Part shown: piece after piece, positions 10,514 through 23,259 of the stretch | Numbering within the stretch: position 1 is the first letter of the stretch | Layout of the letters: each line of letters begins with the position of its first letter | Assembly (NCBI GenBank): GCA_039720395.1 | Contig: CM077831.1 | Location: forward strand, 11,051,803 to 11,115,802 | DNA from: Liquidambar formosana | Taxonomy: Eukaryota; Streptophyta; Magnoliopsida; Saxifragales; Altingiaceae | Reading direction: 5' to 3' | Length of the DNA stretch: 64,000 nucleotides | Made by a program: the position numbers and the translations under genes | Notes under the pieces: generated by a model | Databases searched by the model: none | The model's input: only the letters and a program-made list of their open reading frames with translations | Told to the model about the DNA's origin: nothing

Positions 10514-12169
10514 TGTTGGGAATCGAACAAGAGGGAAAAATCGAAGTGCGGAATATAAAAATTTTTCCTGCGATTCCCAATCCCATGAATCTAACTATGC
10601 ATAACACAAAATCAAACCCTAACTACAAAGAGGGTTAGAACACTTACAGAATTTTGTCTTCTCCTTTTTGCTCCAAGCTTTGATTCCGGACAGCGGTGAA
10701 TGAGCAGCCCAAGTGTGCTGCCTCCAACGGTATCCACACCTAGCTAGAGCTTCAAGTCCTTTCTTTCTTCTTCCTTGTTGTTGCTAGAGGTGGAGAAGAG
10801 AGAGAGAGAGAAGAGAGCCTCCAAGGGGCTGGACGGCTAGGGTTTATTGTGCAAGCCTATATGCCATGTCACACATAAGTGTGACTTATATAGGCAGCCC
10901 ACTAAAGGGGGCTGGCCATGGGGAAGAAACCCTAATAGGGTTATGTGTAATTACACTTAATTGCACATTAACCCCTATTATTTGTATCAAATACAAATAG
11001 GCCGATAAAGAACTATTCTTTATTCACTAAAACCCTTTCTCTCATAGACTTTAAAGCCCTTCTTGCATGATCAGTGTGTGACCCATTGGGTTCACATCAT
11101 TAAGTAGTAGGAATAGCACGAGGTGTGCACAATGGAACTCTTTCCATTTAGGGTCTAATTGGAACTCCTTCCAATTCCCTAATTGATTATAACTCACTTA
11201 TATTAATTAGGGCTTCTACTAACCATGAGTAACACCTAGCATATGGCTCATGGTGTGCTCCTTAATGAGGTGAATAGTCATTTACAATGAACCCTTCTGT
11301 TATAGTTTATAGGTTACAATTGCATCCTTCCTTCAACACAATGTCTCCAATTGAACTAATAGGACATGGAAGTCTGTTAAGTCCCTAGTTCAATTACTTT
11401 ATACTCATTCATAGATATCAACTCATTGATGAACTCATGAAACTCTTTTCATATTCATCCTACCATGGCCATGGATTTAATGAGTTATATTATGAATGCT
11501 ATATGAGACATTCTCTCTCTTTTTCCTGAGAGTGATGGATCCCTTGTTGATCACTCACATGCCTTCATACACATAGCAGTAGGGCCAATGAATACCTTTG
11601 CAGACCCCTGAATAGGATCTGCACTTAGTGTTATCAAACTTCTAAAGCTACATGCATAAGGCAACTATGGTGTCTCAGGTCTAAGGATTACTTGTACCAC
11701 TATAACAATGAGAAACTGATTAACAGGCAGGATAAAACTCCATTCAGTTTATCTCATATCTTTGGTCACATTCAGTGTACCTATTCTTATAATAGGCACC
11801 CACTTGTTGGTTGTAGTGTCTCCACACAAATAGCTTGAGACTAGCTATCCTCCTATAGAGTCAACCTAACAAGTGCTAGTCCTATGGTTCATTACTGTCC
11901 ATCATAGTGAACCTTCAACTAGGAATGCTTAAGGAGTTTAGTACAGAGATATATCTATAGTCTCAAAATTACAACTCTTTGTAATTCCATATTCTCAACT
12001 CTAACTCCATGGACATATTATGTAAATATAAATGATGCATATAAACATAATAGAATAAGCCCTTTTATTAAATCAATAATAAATGTGACATACATAAATG
12101 AAATCAAATGATTGTTCCTAATCCCTAAACAATCATCTCTATGATTGGCTCTAGGGCATAATCCTAACA
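10514..12169 (-). repeat. Copia-2b 3' LTR
   Basis: 1656 bp, starting TGTTAGGATTATGCC on the minus strand. The polypurine tract GTGCAAGTGGGAGAT (minus) abuts it at 12184-12170, marking it as the 3' copy. Confidence 0.92.
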
Positions 12170-12189
12170 ATCTCCCACTTGCACTAAAG

Positions 12190-14890
12190 CCAATCGACCA
12201 TGTATCGCATACCTATCTTCTCAAGATGTTGGTCTTAGACATAACCAATTATGTTTTAAAGCTTTAGTCAGTAGGTCTACAAAAACTTATGTAGATAATA
12301 TCTTCTGTAATGTATCTATTACCTTTTCCAATGATTCCTCTAATCACTTGGAATTGCCGCTCTATGTGTTTGGACTTTTGATGAGACCGTGATTCCTACA
12401 CTTGAGCTATAGACCCATTGTTGTCACAAAACAAGGTGTGGGCAACTCAATGGAAGGAACAACTCCAAGTTCTAAATGAACTTATAGATCCAAATAGTCT
12501 CCTAGACAATGCGACAATTAATTCACCCTTAATAATGGAATCCACTGTATCTTTCATACAGTTCTTCCATTAAGTATTTCACCAACTAAAGTGAATATAA
12601 AATATACCCCATATGGATTACATCCAAATCCATATACCCATCTACTATGAGTTTACAATTTCCATATACAATCCAATATTCCAAATTTGAATTGATTGAT
12701 AACTATTTGTAACAATTACAACATAATAGATATTAGGTTCAATACATAGTGTAGAATAAGGCTTCTTAACACTTTAAGAACCTTACTTGTGTTATCCTAG
12801 GGCACATGCCCTTGAATAATGAATTCTTATCTGAAGTAAATCAGACCTCCCTTAGAATTCTCCATGTTGAACTCCTTCAACATTTCAACTATGTTTGATG
12901 ATTTAGAGATACTTAGCAATCTATATGATCTATCTCTATAGATCTTGTTGGATGCTTCTGCCAAATCTTTCATGAATTAGTTTTTCTCCAAAAACCAAAA
13001 CGATTAGGATGTCATTCATATATCATTCATAATGATTAGGATGTCATCTATACTTAGGATAAAGAAAAACGATCGCACTCCCACTAACCTTTTATACACT
13101 CATGGTCCATCTATACAATGAGAGAAATCAAACAATTTGATTACTTCAACTTTATAGATGTTCTAATTATGAGAACCTTGTAGTCTATTAATAGACTTCT
13201 ATAACTTACACACTTTTATGGTTTTTCACCATTTGATATAACATCTTTATATCCTTTTTGACATATCTCATATTCAAAATGTGTGTTTATAGATAACAAG
13301 ATCCAAATGGATTTCATCATAACTATTATCAAACAAGTTTCTTTATAGACAACTTTTTGCCTATGTTGAAACATTCTCAAATAGCCTAGCCTTCTAGGTC
13401 TCTACCTAACCATATTGGATTTAATGACTCTTAGTCATTTCTCGAGTTGATGTCAAACATCGCCTAATCATAATCAATAGGATTATTTTAGTGATCTTTA
13501 TCACCATAGAACTATTCTTACACATATTAATAGAGATACCGTATCTCTTATATGTTGAAAAATATCCAATTTGATCCATGAAAGGACTGTGGTGTAATTA
13601 AAGGTTTTGCCTCAACAGGGGCAAGGGTTGGATCTTTGTTGGTTTGTGGCTTTACAGACAATTTTGTAAATTCTATCTACTTTTTCATCTTTCTTGAATG
13701 AACTCTTTCTCAAGAAAATCCAGCAAACATCCTAATGGACAACTTTTGTTCATTAGGGTAATAGAAATACTATCCCAACCACTCTTTGGGATATACCACA
13801 ATTCAACACTTACTTGACCTTATTTCCAGATTGTCTACATTATGTCTCTAGACATACATAGCACAATCCCAAGCCTTAACATCTTTAAGTTGGGTTTCTT
13901 TCCATATCATATCTGATATAATTGGGACAAAACTGGAGTGAACCCTAAATTATCAATATGTAGCAATTTTAAGGTATATCCTAGACGAATACATTAGTAA
14001 AACTCATCATGGATCAAACCATATCTTAATAGGGTTCAATTCGTTCTCTTAGATTCACCATTGAGCTATGGTATTCTAAGAGGGGTCTACTGTAATTGAA
14101 TGCATGCTCTACATGACTATATACATCACAATGTATTAGTCAAATTATAAATGTAACTCATTCACTTCACCAAGTAAAAGATGGGTTTGGTCATCTCATA
14201 ACCAAGTCATAATTGTTACATTTAAATGAGAGTCTCTACATCTCTTGTATTCTCGGAATACGTTGCATTCGCTCTAATTAGTCATTTAAATTCAGAAACC
14301 AAATTTCTAGAATGTCTTAAATGACCTAGTTAAGAAATAAGTTCCCAAAATTAATCTAGCAACTCTTGCTCTATTAAATTTTAAAGGTAACTTATTATCT
14401 ACTTAACTTTCTGCTTCCATTTAGATTACTCTAGAATCCAAAAAACCAAGAAGCAGAACTAACCAACAATTTAGTTTAGAGCATAAACCAAAACTTCAAA
14501 AGTTTGGTTCTTTTAGAAAACTGATACTTTATCAAGTTCCCTTTACAATACCTTATGTTTACTACAAAATAATTATATTTCTTTGTCTTTGACTTTTCAA
14601 GACTTGCTTCCCTCTATGCTTCCATTTTAAATCACATCTAGCTTCTCAAGCTATTCTATGTGATTAATCATTTTTCAAAAGAATGATTATTAATAAACAA
14701 CTTTTATTACATCCTAGTCCAGAAGAAGTCCTTTACAAGTACTATACTTTATAGTATTATTTCACTCATAATACAACCTTTGTATGTGATGTAGGACATC
14801 AAAGGCACTTGCATTGACTAATTTTGCTTCTGAAGCTCATTAGTCATCAATACTATCATATAGCATGGCAACAAGATGCCAATTGCGCAT
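12190..14890 (-). pseudogene. Decayed copia pol of Copia-2b
   Basis: Short stretches in shifting frames match copia integrase, RT and RNase H in the correct order. It shares an in-frame TGA (NDI-stop) after the decayed RT active-site region (near 13020) with the copies at 41948 and 61312. No frame is usable. The family enzyme would reverse-transcribe and integrate the element; this copy cannot encode it. Confidence 0.75.
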
Positions 14891-15227
14891 AGTGTCTTTT
14901 TCTTCTTAGGATGTTTTATGGAGGGCCTTTAATAAAAGGCCTAATAGCATATAAACAATCTTTTGAAATTGAGAACAATTCTCAATTTCCTAAGTCAATC
15001 AAAGAAATCGGGTTTAGTCAAACTATCAATATCCTATATATTAGGAAATAGGGGTTTTGAGGTGAGTAATTAGGTAATCTACATAAACAGAGAATTAGAT
15101 TTCATTTTTATCCATAATGATTGGGTCTTTAATCATATGGTACCTCCCACTATTTTATCAAATTCCATACACCCTCTAATGGAATTCGAGAATCTCATTC
15201 CTAATGGGGATTGGGGTCCCACTGTGA

Positions 15228-15455
15228 CCTAGAAGCCTCACATGTTAGTTTCTTGGCTTCTAACCCACAATAAGAAGACAACTCTTTGTCTATTGCTTCA
15301 TAAGCAAATTCCAATCGTTTTGCCTCTAGGGTACATACTCCTCACATGTTAGTTTCTTGGAATACTTCCCTAGTTAAGTTAAGCCCATCATTCACACAGG
15401 TATGTTTCACCAAATATATACCTCACATGTTAGTTTCTTGGTATATACCAGCTTA
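15228..15455 (-). repeat. Three hairpins with one shared 17-nt loop (Copia-2b)
   Basis: On the minus strand the loop AAGAAACTAACATGTGA occurs three times (15439-15423, 15358-15342, 15254-15238), each between complementary but different stems. Spacing is 81 and 104 bp, identical to Copia-2a and 2d. Confidence 0.8.
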
Positions 15456-16037
15456 GGCACCCCATGATATCTACATATGTGATAGTTTCAAGTAATGTCT
15501 TTAATATGGGTAGCTCCTACATGTCTACAGCCAGGTACCCACATTAAGGGACGTTAGATGATCCTATAATGATGGAAGGCAATGAAGAATTCATTCCCCA
15601 ATGACTTCTCCATTTTCAACTTAATATTAAATAAGAGGGGTTTTAAAGGGTCTCATCAAATTAACATGCATCCTATGTATCAAAATTTAAACATATAAAT
15701 TATGCTATTTATAATCATACATCTCATGCTATTATAAATCACACATCCCATGCTATTATATATCAACATATATAAAGTACCATATTTTGATATTAGTCCC
15801 TAAGTGAATAGGTAACATATACCAAACTATGGTATTGGAGCTAATACAATTATCTCATAAATTAAAGCTCCCACTATGATGATTATGGACTTTGAGAGGA
15901 TTCAATCCAAGCCAATAGATTGAATCCAAGGTCTAAGGTGGGTGTAGGTGATCGTAAAATAAACCATTCGTAACATGCATGCTTTCTTGAAAAACTTCTC
16001 TAAGCTTTCAAGTCCTTCAATCTGCTCCCTTGGCTTG

Positions 16038-16087
16038 ATGGTCTCCACCATTGGCTTGTTGGTCTCCACCATTGGCTTGTTGGGCTC
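16038..16087 (-). repeat. 21-bp direct repeat in the Copia-2b interior
   Basis: The unit containing AATGGTGGAGACCA is present twice here and once at the equivalent place in Copia-2a (about 38900-38930). Confidence 0.6.
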
Positions 16088-16772
16088 CATCATACTCCTT
16101 TGGGTCCACCATGCTCCTTAGTGCGCTCTCGATTACATAACATTTACATAATATATAGAAAGGGATACATAAGGGGAATGTGGGGTACACAAGAGAATGA
16201 TAGAGAGAGAGGGAAGGTGGCATGCAAGCCCCAAATAATAAATTACATCACCATAATAAAATTACAACTCTTGAAAAATTATTACAACCCATTCATAAGA
16301 CGGCCAATCACAATTGGTTTAAGGGGTATAGTCCATAATCATCATCCAAACACATACATACAATCTCATTGCATAATGTAAAGAAAAACTGTAAGCATTA
16401 AAACATATGGACATTATGGTAATTCTCTTGAATGATTTACATTAATCTCATTAATGCATCCTAATCTTATTAGGTTTTAACAAAAATATCCAGAATTAAA
16501 TAAAGTCTTAACATTTAAGACATTACAGTTTCAATTAATCAAATTAATTTAAAACATGTAAAGTTTCCTAAAATAACTCTAATATCCAATATTAGGGTTT
16601 CCTTAATTAAACAAAACAATTTCATTTAATTAAGAATTTCCAGATTTTAATTTAATCCCTAATTGTGTTTTAAACCATTTAAAACATTATAAAATTAATC
16701 AATATTAATTAAATAATTAATATAGGAATTAAATAAAATCATTAAAATGATGAATTAGTGTATTAGGGTTTC

Positions 16773-16818
16773 CTAAAACCCTAAACCCTAAATGCATAAC
16801 CCTAAACCCTAAATGCAA
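16773..16818 (+). repeat. Telomere-like CCCTAAA repeats in the Copia-2b interior
   Basis: Two pairs of CCCTAAACCCTAAA separated by TGCATAA. The counterpart in Copia-2a is at 38164-38217 (TTTAGGG sense). It lies in an AT-rich stretch (about 16550-17160) full of ATTAATTA and single CCCTAA motifs. Confidence 0.7.
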
Positions 16819-18024
16819 GCCCTAATCATTAAATGCCTTATGATTGGTCATTTAATGTCCAATCATTAAAACCCTAGGTTCATATGGTATTTAATAAAAG
16901 GGATTAGGGTTTAATTAATGCCAAATAGGGTATTAATTACCCTTAATTAATTACACTAATTAGGGTTTCCAAAACCCTAACCCTAGACATCATTAATGGT
17001 ATTAATTATGCCCTAACAATTAATAACCATGATTGGTCATTTAATGACCAATCATTAACTCTTAATTAAGGTAATTAATATTCTAATTAGGGTTTTAATT
17101 AATGCCATAATGAAATTAGGGTTTCATCATTAACTCAAAATTAGGGTTTCATCCTTAACTCTATGCAGCCGTCACTACCAGGGGGCTGCCTGAGCTTGGC
17201 TAGGCTGCCATGGCCACCAACGACTGTGTGAGGCCATGGCCAGCCATGGGAGAACATCCTAGGGGTGTGGGACAAGCCTCTGGACACGTGAGAAGTGGTG
17301 GAAGTGGCTGCCATCATCAAGAACAATCAGGGTTTCCAAAACCCATTGCTGGAGCCATTGTTGCAGACCTTGAAGGTCACAATAGCTTCTAAATCCTTAT
17401 CAATTCGACTCCTCCATTGAAACCAGCTTTTGTATCATGTCCCTACATGAAATACTAAGCTAATAGAAGAGGTTTGGATGATCAAATCATCACCAAGTGT
17501 TCTAAACAATTAAAACAACAGTAGGCTGCCCAGAATTTGACAGCATACTGTCCATGGTCAGAAATTGATTTAAAACCCAGCAAGATGAATGAATTAGGCT
17601 ACCAAACGAATTTTCCCAGTATCCTACATGTCTTAGGAAACTAATGCAATTGGTTTCATGCAATTTGGAGTTCCCTAACTCAAGTTCTAATCAAAACTCC
17701 ATTGACGACTTTTCTGCAGAGAAAATCTGCTATGCTGTTCATGAAAAATTTTCAAACTTTTTGAATCTTTTTCCATCAAAACCTTTTTGAAACTTAAAGA
17801 AAATCATATACACATGATACATAATGATCCTACAATGATCTTCCATCATAAATACAGCAGCTTTAATTAGAATTAATTGCAAGAACCTTAGGGTTCTAAA
17901 ACCCAGATTCAGCCTCCATGGTGTTCTTCTCCTTCTTCCTTCTGTTCTAGCATCTTAATCCAATTATGATGCATCTAAATGCTTGGGAACCTTTCCCTAC
18001 CATGTCTAGAACATAACCCAAGTT

Positions 18025-18300
18025 GTGGCAACCATTGCCATGCCTTTGATCTCCATCAACAACTCAAAGTTGTGGCTATTGCATCATTCCCGAGCAAAAC
18101 TGTCTTTCCAGACAGCCTGTAGTAAAAAATTCATAACTTTCACTACAGAACTCGGATTGACGCACCGTTTGTTGGGTTGGAAAGCTTATTCAAAGAGCTT
18201 TCTAAGCATATATGGCTCGAAAATTTTGGAGAAGAACTCTGAATTCGGCAGGCAAAACAAGATGACGGTTTTTCATGGCAACCATGAAAACTGTTCATAA
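18025..18300 (+). other. Antisense open frame in the Copia-2b leader, doubtful gene
   Basis: A 91-codon frame, opposite to the element, with its first ATG at 18040. Copia-2a has the same frame at 36961-36683 with a few substitutions. Since the two copies are recently related, conservation is weak evidence. The sense strand carries a segment recurrent in plant LTR elements (see findings). No domain recognised; probably not a gene. Confidence 0.25.
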
Positions 18301-18546
18301 CAGTTTTATAAAACCCTAGTTTCCTTATTCTTCTTCTCCAAACTCAAACCCTATGCAACCTATTGCATCCATGGATACACTTAACCATCAATTAGAAGAG
18401 GAGTAGAAGAGAATTGACCTAGGGTTCCAAACCCTAGGTTCAGCCATGGAGGAAAACCAATTATGCAGAAAAATTTTCCAGATTTTTGAATCATTCAACT
18501 ACACCATAATTACCAGCCCATATGTATTTTGTATTATGCATAATCA

Positions 18547-18560
18547 TGGCTCTGATACCA
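18547..18560 (-). other. Copia-2b primer binding site
   Basis: TGGTATCAGAGCCA on the minus strand, complementary to initiator tRNA-Met, directly inside the 5' LTR. Confidence 0.9.
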
Positions 18561-18561
18561 C

Positions 18562-20217
18562 TGTTGGGAATTGAACAAGAGGGAAAAATCGAAGTGCGGA
18601 ATATAAAAATTTTTCCTGCGATTCCCAATCCCATGAATCTAACTATGCATAACACAAAATCAAACCCTAACTACAAAGAGGGTTAGAACACTTACAGAAT
18701 TTTGTCTTCCCCTTTTTGCTCCAAGCTTTGATTCTGGACAGCGGTGAATGAGCAGCCCAAGTGTGCTGCCTCCAACGGTATCCACACCTAGCTAGAGCTT
18801 CAAGTCCTTTCTTTCTTCTTCCTTGTTGTTGCTAGAGGTGGAGAAGAGAGAGAGAGAGAAGAGAGCCTCCAAGGGGTTGGACGGCTAGGGTTTATTGTGC
18901 AAGCCTATATGCCATGTCACACATAAGTGTGACTTATATAGGCAGCCCACTAAAGGGGGCTGGCCATGGGGAAGAAACCCTAATAGGGTTATGTGTAATT
19001 ACACTTAATTGCACATTAACCCCTATTATTTGTATCAAATACAAATAGGCCGATAAAGAACTATTCTTTATTCACTAAAACCCTTTCTCTCATAGACTTT
19101 AAAGCCCTTCTTGCATGATCAGTGTGTGACCCATTGGGTTCACATCATTAAGTAGTAGGAATAGCACGAGGTGTGCACAATGGAACTCTTTCCATTTAGG
19201 GTCTAATTGGAACTCCTTCCAATTCCCTAATTGATTATAACTCACTTATATTAATTAGGGCTTCTACTAACCATGAGTAACACCTAGCATATGGCTCATG
19301 GTGTGCTCCTTAATGAGGTGAATAGTCATTTACAATGAACCCTTCTGTTATAGTTTATAGGTTACAATTGCATCCTTCCTTCAACACAATGTCTCCAATT
19401 GAACTAATAGGACATGGAAGTCTGTCAAGTCCCTAGTTCAATTACTTTATACTCATTCATAGATATCAACTCATTGATGAACTCATGAAACTCTTTTCAT
19501 ATTCATCCTACCATGGCCATGGATTTAATGAGTTATATTATGAATGCTATATGAGACATTCTCTCTCTTTTTCCTGAGAGTGATGGATCCCTTGTTGATC
19601 ACTCACATGCCTTCATACACATAGCAGTAGGGCCAATGAACACCTTTGCAGACCCCTGAATAGGATCTGCACTTAGTGTTATCAAACTTCTAAAGCTACA
19701 TGCATAAGGCAACTATGGTGTCTCAGGTCTAAGGATTACTTGTACCACTATAACAATGAGAAACTGATTGACAGGCAGGATAAAACTCCATTCAGTTTAT
19801 CTCATATCTTTGGTCACATTCAGTGTACCTATTCTTATAATAGGCACCCACTTGTTGGTTGTAGTGTCTCCACACAAATAGCTTGAGACTAGCTATCCTC
19901 CTATAGAGTCAACCTAACAAGTGCTAGTCCTATGGTTCATTACTGTCCATCATAGTGAACCTTCAACTAGGAATGCTTAAGGAGTTTAGTACAGAGATAT
20001 ATCTATAGTCTCAAAATTACAACTCTTTGTAATTCCATATTCTCAACTCTAACTCCATGGACATATTATGTAAATATAAATGATGCATATAAACATAATA
20101 GAATAAGCCCTTTTATTAAATCAATAATAAATGTGACATACATAAATGAAATCAAATGATTGTTCCTAATCCCTAAACAATCATCTCTATGATTGGCTCT
20201 AGGGCATAATCCTAACA
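18562..20217 (-). repeat. Copia-2b 5' LTR
   Basis: 1656 bp. The TATA box (minus sense TATATAAG) is at 18940-18933, immediately followed by the palindrome GTCACACTTATGTGTGAC (18933-18916). Upstream lies the CAGCCC/GGGCTG inverted pair. Confidence 0.92.
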
Positions 20218-20451
20218 CAAGAGGCCCGAAAAGAAGGGTTCTAGAAACATGTGGTGCGTACGCACCTTAACCAAATGCGTATGCACATTAGCCCCTACGT
20301 ACACATCACTATTCCAAAATTTCAACTTATTTTCAGCTGCAATTCTTTTGGCTCACTTGGACGTATTCCAAAGTCTGTTAAAGTGTATAAACTAACCTCA
20401 TCATAGGGTGTCCCCAATCCAAATCATCGAGTGCAAAATGGGGTGTCTACA
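20218..20451 (-). repeat. Tat5 LTR fragment, part 2 (outer end)
   Basis: Begins TGTAGACACCCC on the minus strand at 20451. The perfect 14-bp palindrome GGTGCGTACGCACC is at 20253-20266, about 135 bp upstream of the TATA box once Copia-2b is removed. Confidence 0.65.
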
Positions 20452-20874
20452 AGTATCCTAGGTTTTCTTTCCCCTTTTTCTCTTTTCTTTTTTTCTTTGA
20501 TTTACTTGCTTGTATAGATGAATGAATGGATGATATGCATGCTGTCTTGTAATGATAATTGTTAATTCTTGTGTGTTTAAGACTTTGATTTAGCCCAATT
20601 AAATTAAGAGACCGTTTAAGGCGATATGGGTGCCTATAGGCATTGCCTAGAACCTTCCCATATCGTAACTTTACCTGCGAATTCACAACCTTTGGTTTCC
20701 AAAAGACTTTTTGCGTTTTCATTTTTAAACATGGAGTCATTTGTTTTGGAAAATAAAACATTTTAGGGTTTTCCTCTTTTCCCTTAAAAAATGAGGTGGC
20801 GACTCCTTCCCTTGTTGTCGTTCACCAAATTATCTTTTGCCAAACCCTTGTGGGCCTGATTTCTGGGGTCCACA
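20452..20874 (+). repeat. Tat6 LTR, 3' part, plus orientation
   Basis: Contains covarying hairpin 1 (20622-20665: CGATATGGG/CCCATATCG, inner TAGGC/GCCTA), the block GTGGCGACTCC and the end GGTCCACA. Its left part was separated by Tat5, which inserted at 20451/20452. Its right flank is the Copia-2c LTR. Confidence 0.7.
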
Positions 20875-22056
20875 ACATGTAGCTTTAGAAGTTTGACAAT
20901 ACTAAGTGCAGATCCTTTATAGGGGTTTGTAAGGGTGTTCATTGGCCCTATTGTTATGTGTGTGAAGGCATGTGAATGATTAACAAGGAATCGATCACTC
21001 TCAGGAAAAAGGGAATGAATGTCTCATATAGCATTCATTGAGAATAACTCATTAAATCCATGGGCCCATGGTGGAATGAATATGGAAAGGAGTTTCCATA
21101 AGTTCATCATTGAGTTGATATTAATAATGAGTATAAAGTAATTGAACTAGGGACTTGATAGATTTCCATGTCCTATTGGTTCAATTGGAGACATTGTGTT
21201 GATGAAAGGATGTAATTGTAACCTATAAACTATAACAGAAGGGTTCTTTGTAAATGACTATTCACCTCATTAAGGACCACACTATGAGCCATATGCTAGG
21301 TGTTACTCATGGTTAGTAGAACCCGTAATTGATATAAATGAGTTATAATCAATTAGGGAATTAAAAGGAGTTTCAATTAGACCCTCTAATGGAAAGAGTT
21401 CCATTGTGCACACCTCGTGATATCCCTACTACTTGATGATGTGAACCTAATGGGTCACACACTAATCATGCTAAGAGAGCTTGAATGTCTATGAGAGAAA
21501 GGGCATAAGTGAATAAAAGAATTGTTCTTAAGGGGCAAGGTTGTATAAGATATAAATTAGAGGGGTTATTGTGCAATTAAGAGTAATTACACAAAACCCT
21601 CTAGGGTTTGAAGACCCCCCTTGGCCGGCCCTAGTTGGAGGCTATTTAAAGCCTTTTATGATGTGATGGCATCATCACTTGAAGCACTCTTAGAGGCTCC
21701 CAAGTGCTGGCCAAAAATTTCAGCTCTCCCTCTCTCTCTCTCCTTTCTTCTCCTACTCTAGCATCAACAAGGAAAAGAAGGAAAGGACTTCAAGTTCAAG
21801 CTAGGTGTGGATATCATTGGAGGCAGTATACTTGGATCGCTCATTTATTGCTGTCCGAAGTTCAAGCTTGGAGCAAAAAGGGGAAGACAAAACTTGGAGC
21901 ATAAAGGAGAAGACATTAATCAACTGTAAGTAATTCTTACCCTCTTCTAGTTAGGGTTTGTTTTGTATTAAGCATAATTGGATTCACAGGATTGGGAATC
22001 GTAGGAAAATTTTTATTCCGCTTGTGTATGTTTTCCTCTCTATTCGATTCCCAACA
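20875..22056 (+). repeat. Copia-2c: older, 5'-truncated Copia-2 LTR
   Basis: Matches the last 1.15 kb of the Copia-2 LTR but is clearly more diverged than copies a, b and d. It ends CCCAACA at 22056 inside the Tat2 gag. TATA-like TATTTAAA is at 21643, followed by GTGATG-GCAT-CATCAC (21663-21678), a palindrome in the same place as in other copies but of different sequence. Confidence 0.75.
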
Positions 22057-22842
22057 GTTTCATGAGTCCCTTGTTTTGTGGTTTCCAATTCTCTCCAACT
22101 AATGTCCACCTCCGTATTGTACTTGTAGTGCTCCAAGAATTCATTGCATATGTCTTCCCAAGTCTGAGTCCTATTCTCATCTAACGATAAGAACCATTTC
22201 AAAGCAGAAGTTGCTAAGGTTTCATGGAACATTTGAGCTAAAAGCTAATCAGTGGCCCCTCGGGGGAGCATAGCTCGCACATACATTTTCAAATGGGTCT
22301 TGGGATAGCCTGTCCCATCAAATTTCTCTAACTCCGGCATCTTGAATTGCAATGGAATGCGAGCCGTTGGAAACAGAGATAAAGTCCGCACATCGACCAT
22401 GTCATCAGCCCTACAAATCCCTTTAATAGTTCTCTCCAATGCTTCTACTTTGCTAGCCAACACGGAATCACTGCTAGAACCTTTCCCTTTGGTTTCCCCT
22501 TCTAGATTAATGACTGCTTTGAACTACTTTCTCCTCTTGTCTTAGTGTTCTCATTGGATTGAGATCCCTCTTCGGTGCCAGCCCCATGAGGTATACTAGA
22601 GGAATGAGCCTTAGAGCCATTTTATTCGAGATCCACCACCTTCAGTTGGTTCTCTTAAGCCATTTTCAATGCCGTATCGGATGTCTCGGTGGTATGGTCA
22701 AGCTTGGTTATGATGGCTTTCAAGCAAACTTCTAGGTCAAAGTGTCCTTCACCATTTCTTTTGTCGGCTATGTCTGTGTGATGGGTAGATCCAACACTCA
22801 CTAGACTCCCTTGCGGATTACGAATCCAAGCCAGTACGTTTA
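22057..22842 (-). pseudogene. Tat2 gag remnant
   Basis: Close relative of the Tat1 gag: KMPELEKFDGTG, MFHETLATSALKWFLSLDEN and TWEDICNEF are readable. A TAG replaces the Glu after RGATD (near 22243), and at least two more stops lie in the N-terminal part (near 22626 and 22655). It is cut at QGTHET by the Copia-2c insertion; the rest of gag and all of pol of Tat2 must lie left of the nested block, outside the window. The product would have been the capsid precursor. Confidence 0.8.
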
Positions 22843-23259
22843 TGGATAGAAAAAGTTTAACCTCTAGCCTAAGAACTTGTCCTAAACCTCCATATTTATC
22901 TTAATGAATTTGGTCTTTACCCCATATTCAATTAATTCATTCCTTTTATCCAATTACCTTTACAAAGGCCATGGAGTAAGGGTATGTTTAAAAGAATAGG
23001 GTATAGAGTCCTTCAATTAGGTTTAATTAATTCCCATAGATTAGCACATCACAAACATGGCTTAACATCCTATTTCCTTAACTTACTCCTCCTAACCCAT
23101 GGCCTTAACAAAGGTTAGGGTTCAAAGGTATATGTTAAGGGCATAAGATATAAAGCCTAACACCACAAACACGGCATAGCATCATTACAAACAATTGTGG
23201 GTACATAATGATGAGACCATAGTGCCCTACAAGGCCCACTACATGAACTAAGAAAGGGT
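22843..23259 (-). other. Tat2 leader, part 1
   Basis: Non-coding, aligns with 6983-7400 of Tat1. Ends in AGGGT at 23255-23259, repeated at 25786-25790. Confidence 0.6.

Larger units (their letters stand above)
10514..20217 (-). mobile_element. Copia-2b: complete, non-autonomous Ty1/copia element
   Basis: Both LTRs are 1656 bp (10514-12169 and 18562-20217) with TG...CA ends. The 5-bp TSD CAAGA lies at 10509-10513 and 20218-20222. The primer site complementary to initiator tRNA-Met (TGGTATCAGAGCCA, minus) is at 18560-18547, and the polypurine tract is at 12184-12170. By eye the LTRs differ at about seven positions, all transitions, so insertion was recent. The 6.4 kb interior has no long ORF, only a decayed pol (about 14890-12190). 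Confidence 0.92.

Noticed and set aside
15902..16381. ORFs around 15902-16381 and 38754-38945 with repeated short peptide units
   Set aside because: They come from the 21-bp repeat and are not conserved in length between Copia-2a and 2b.
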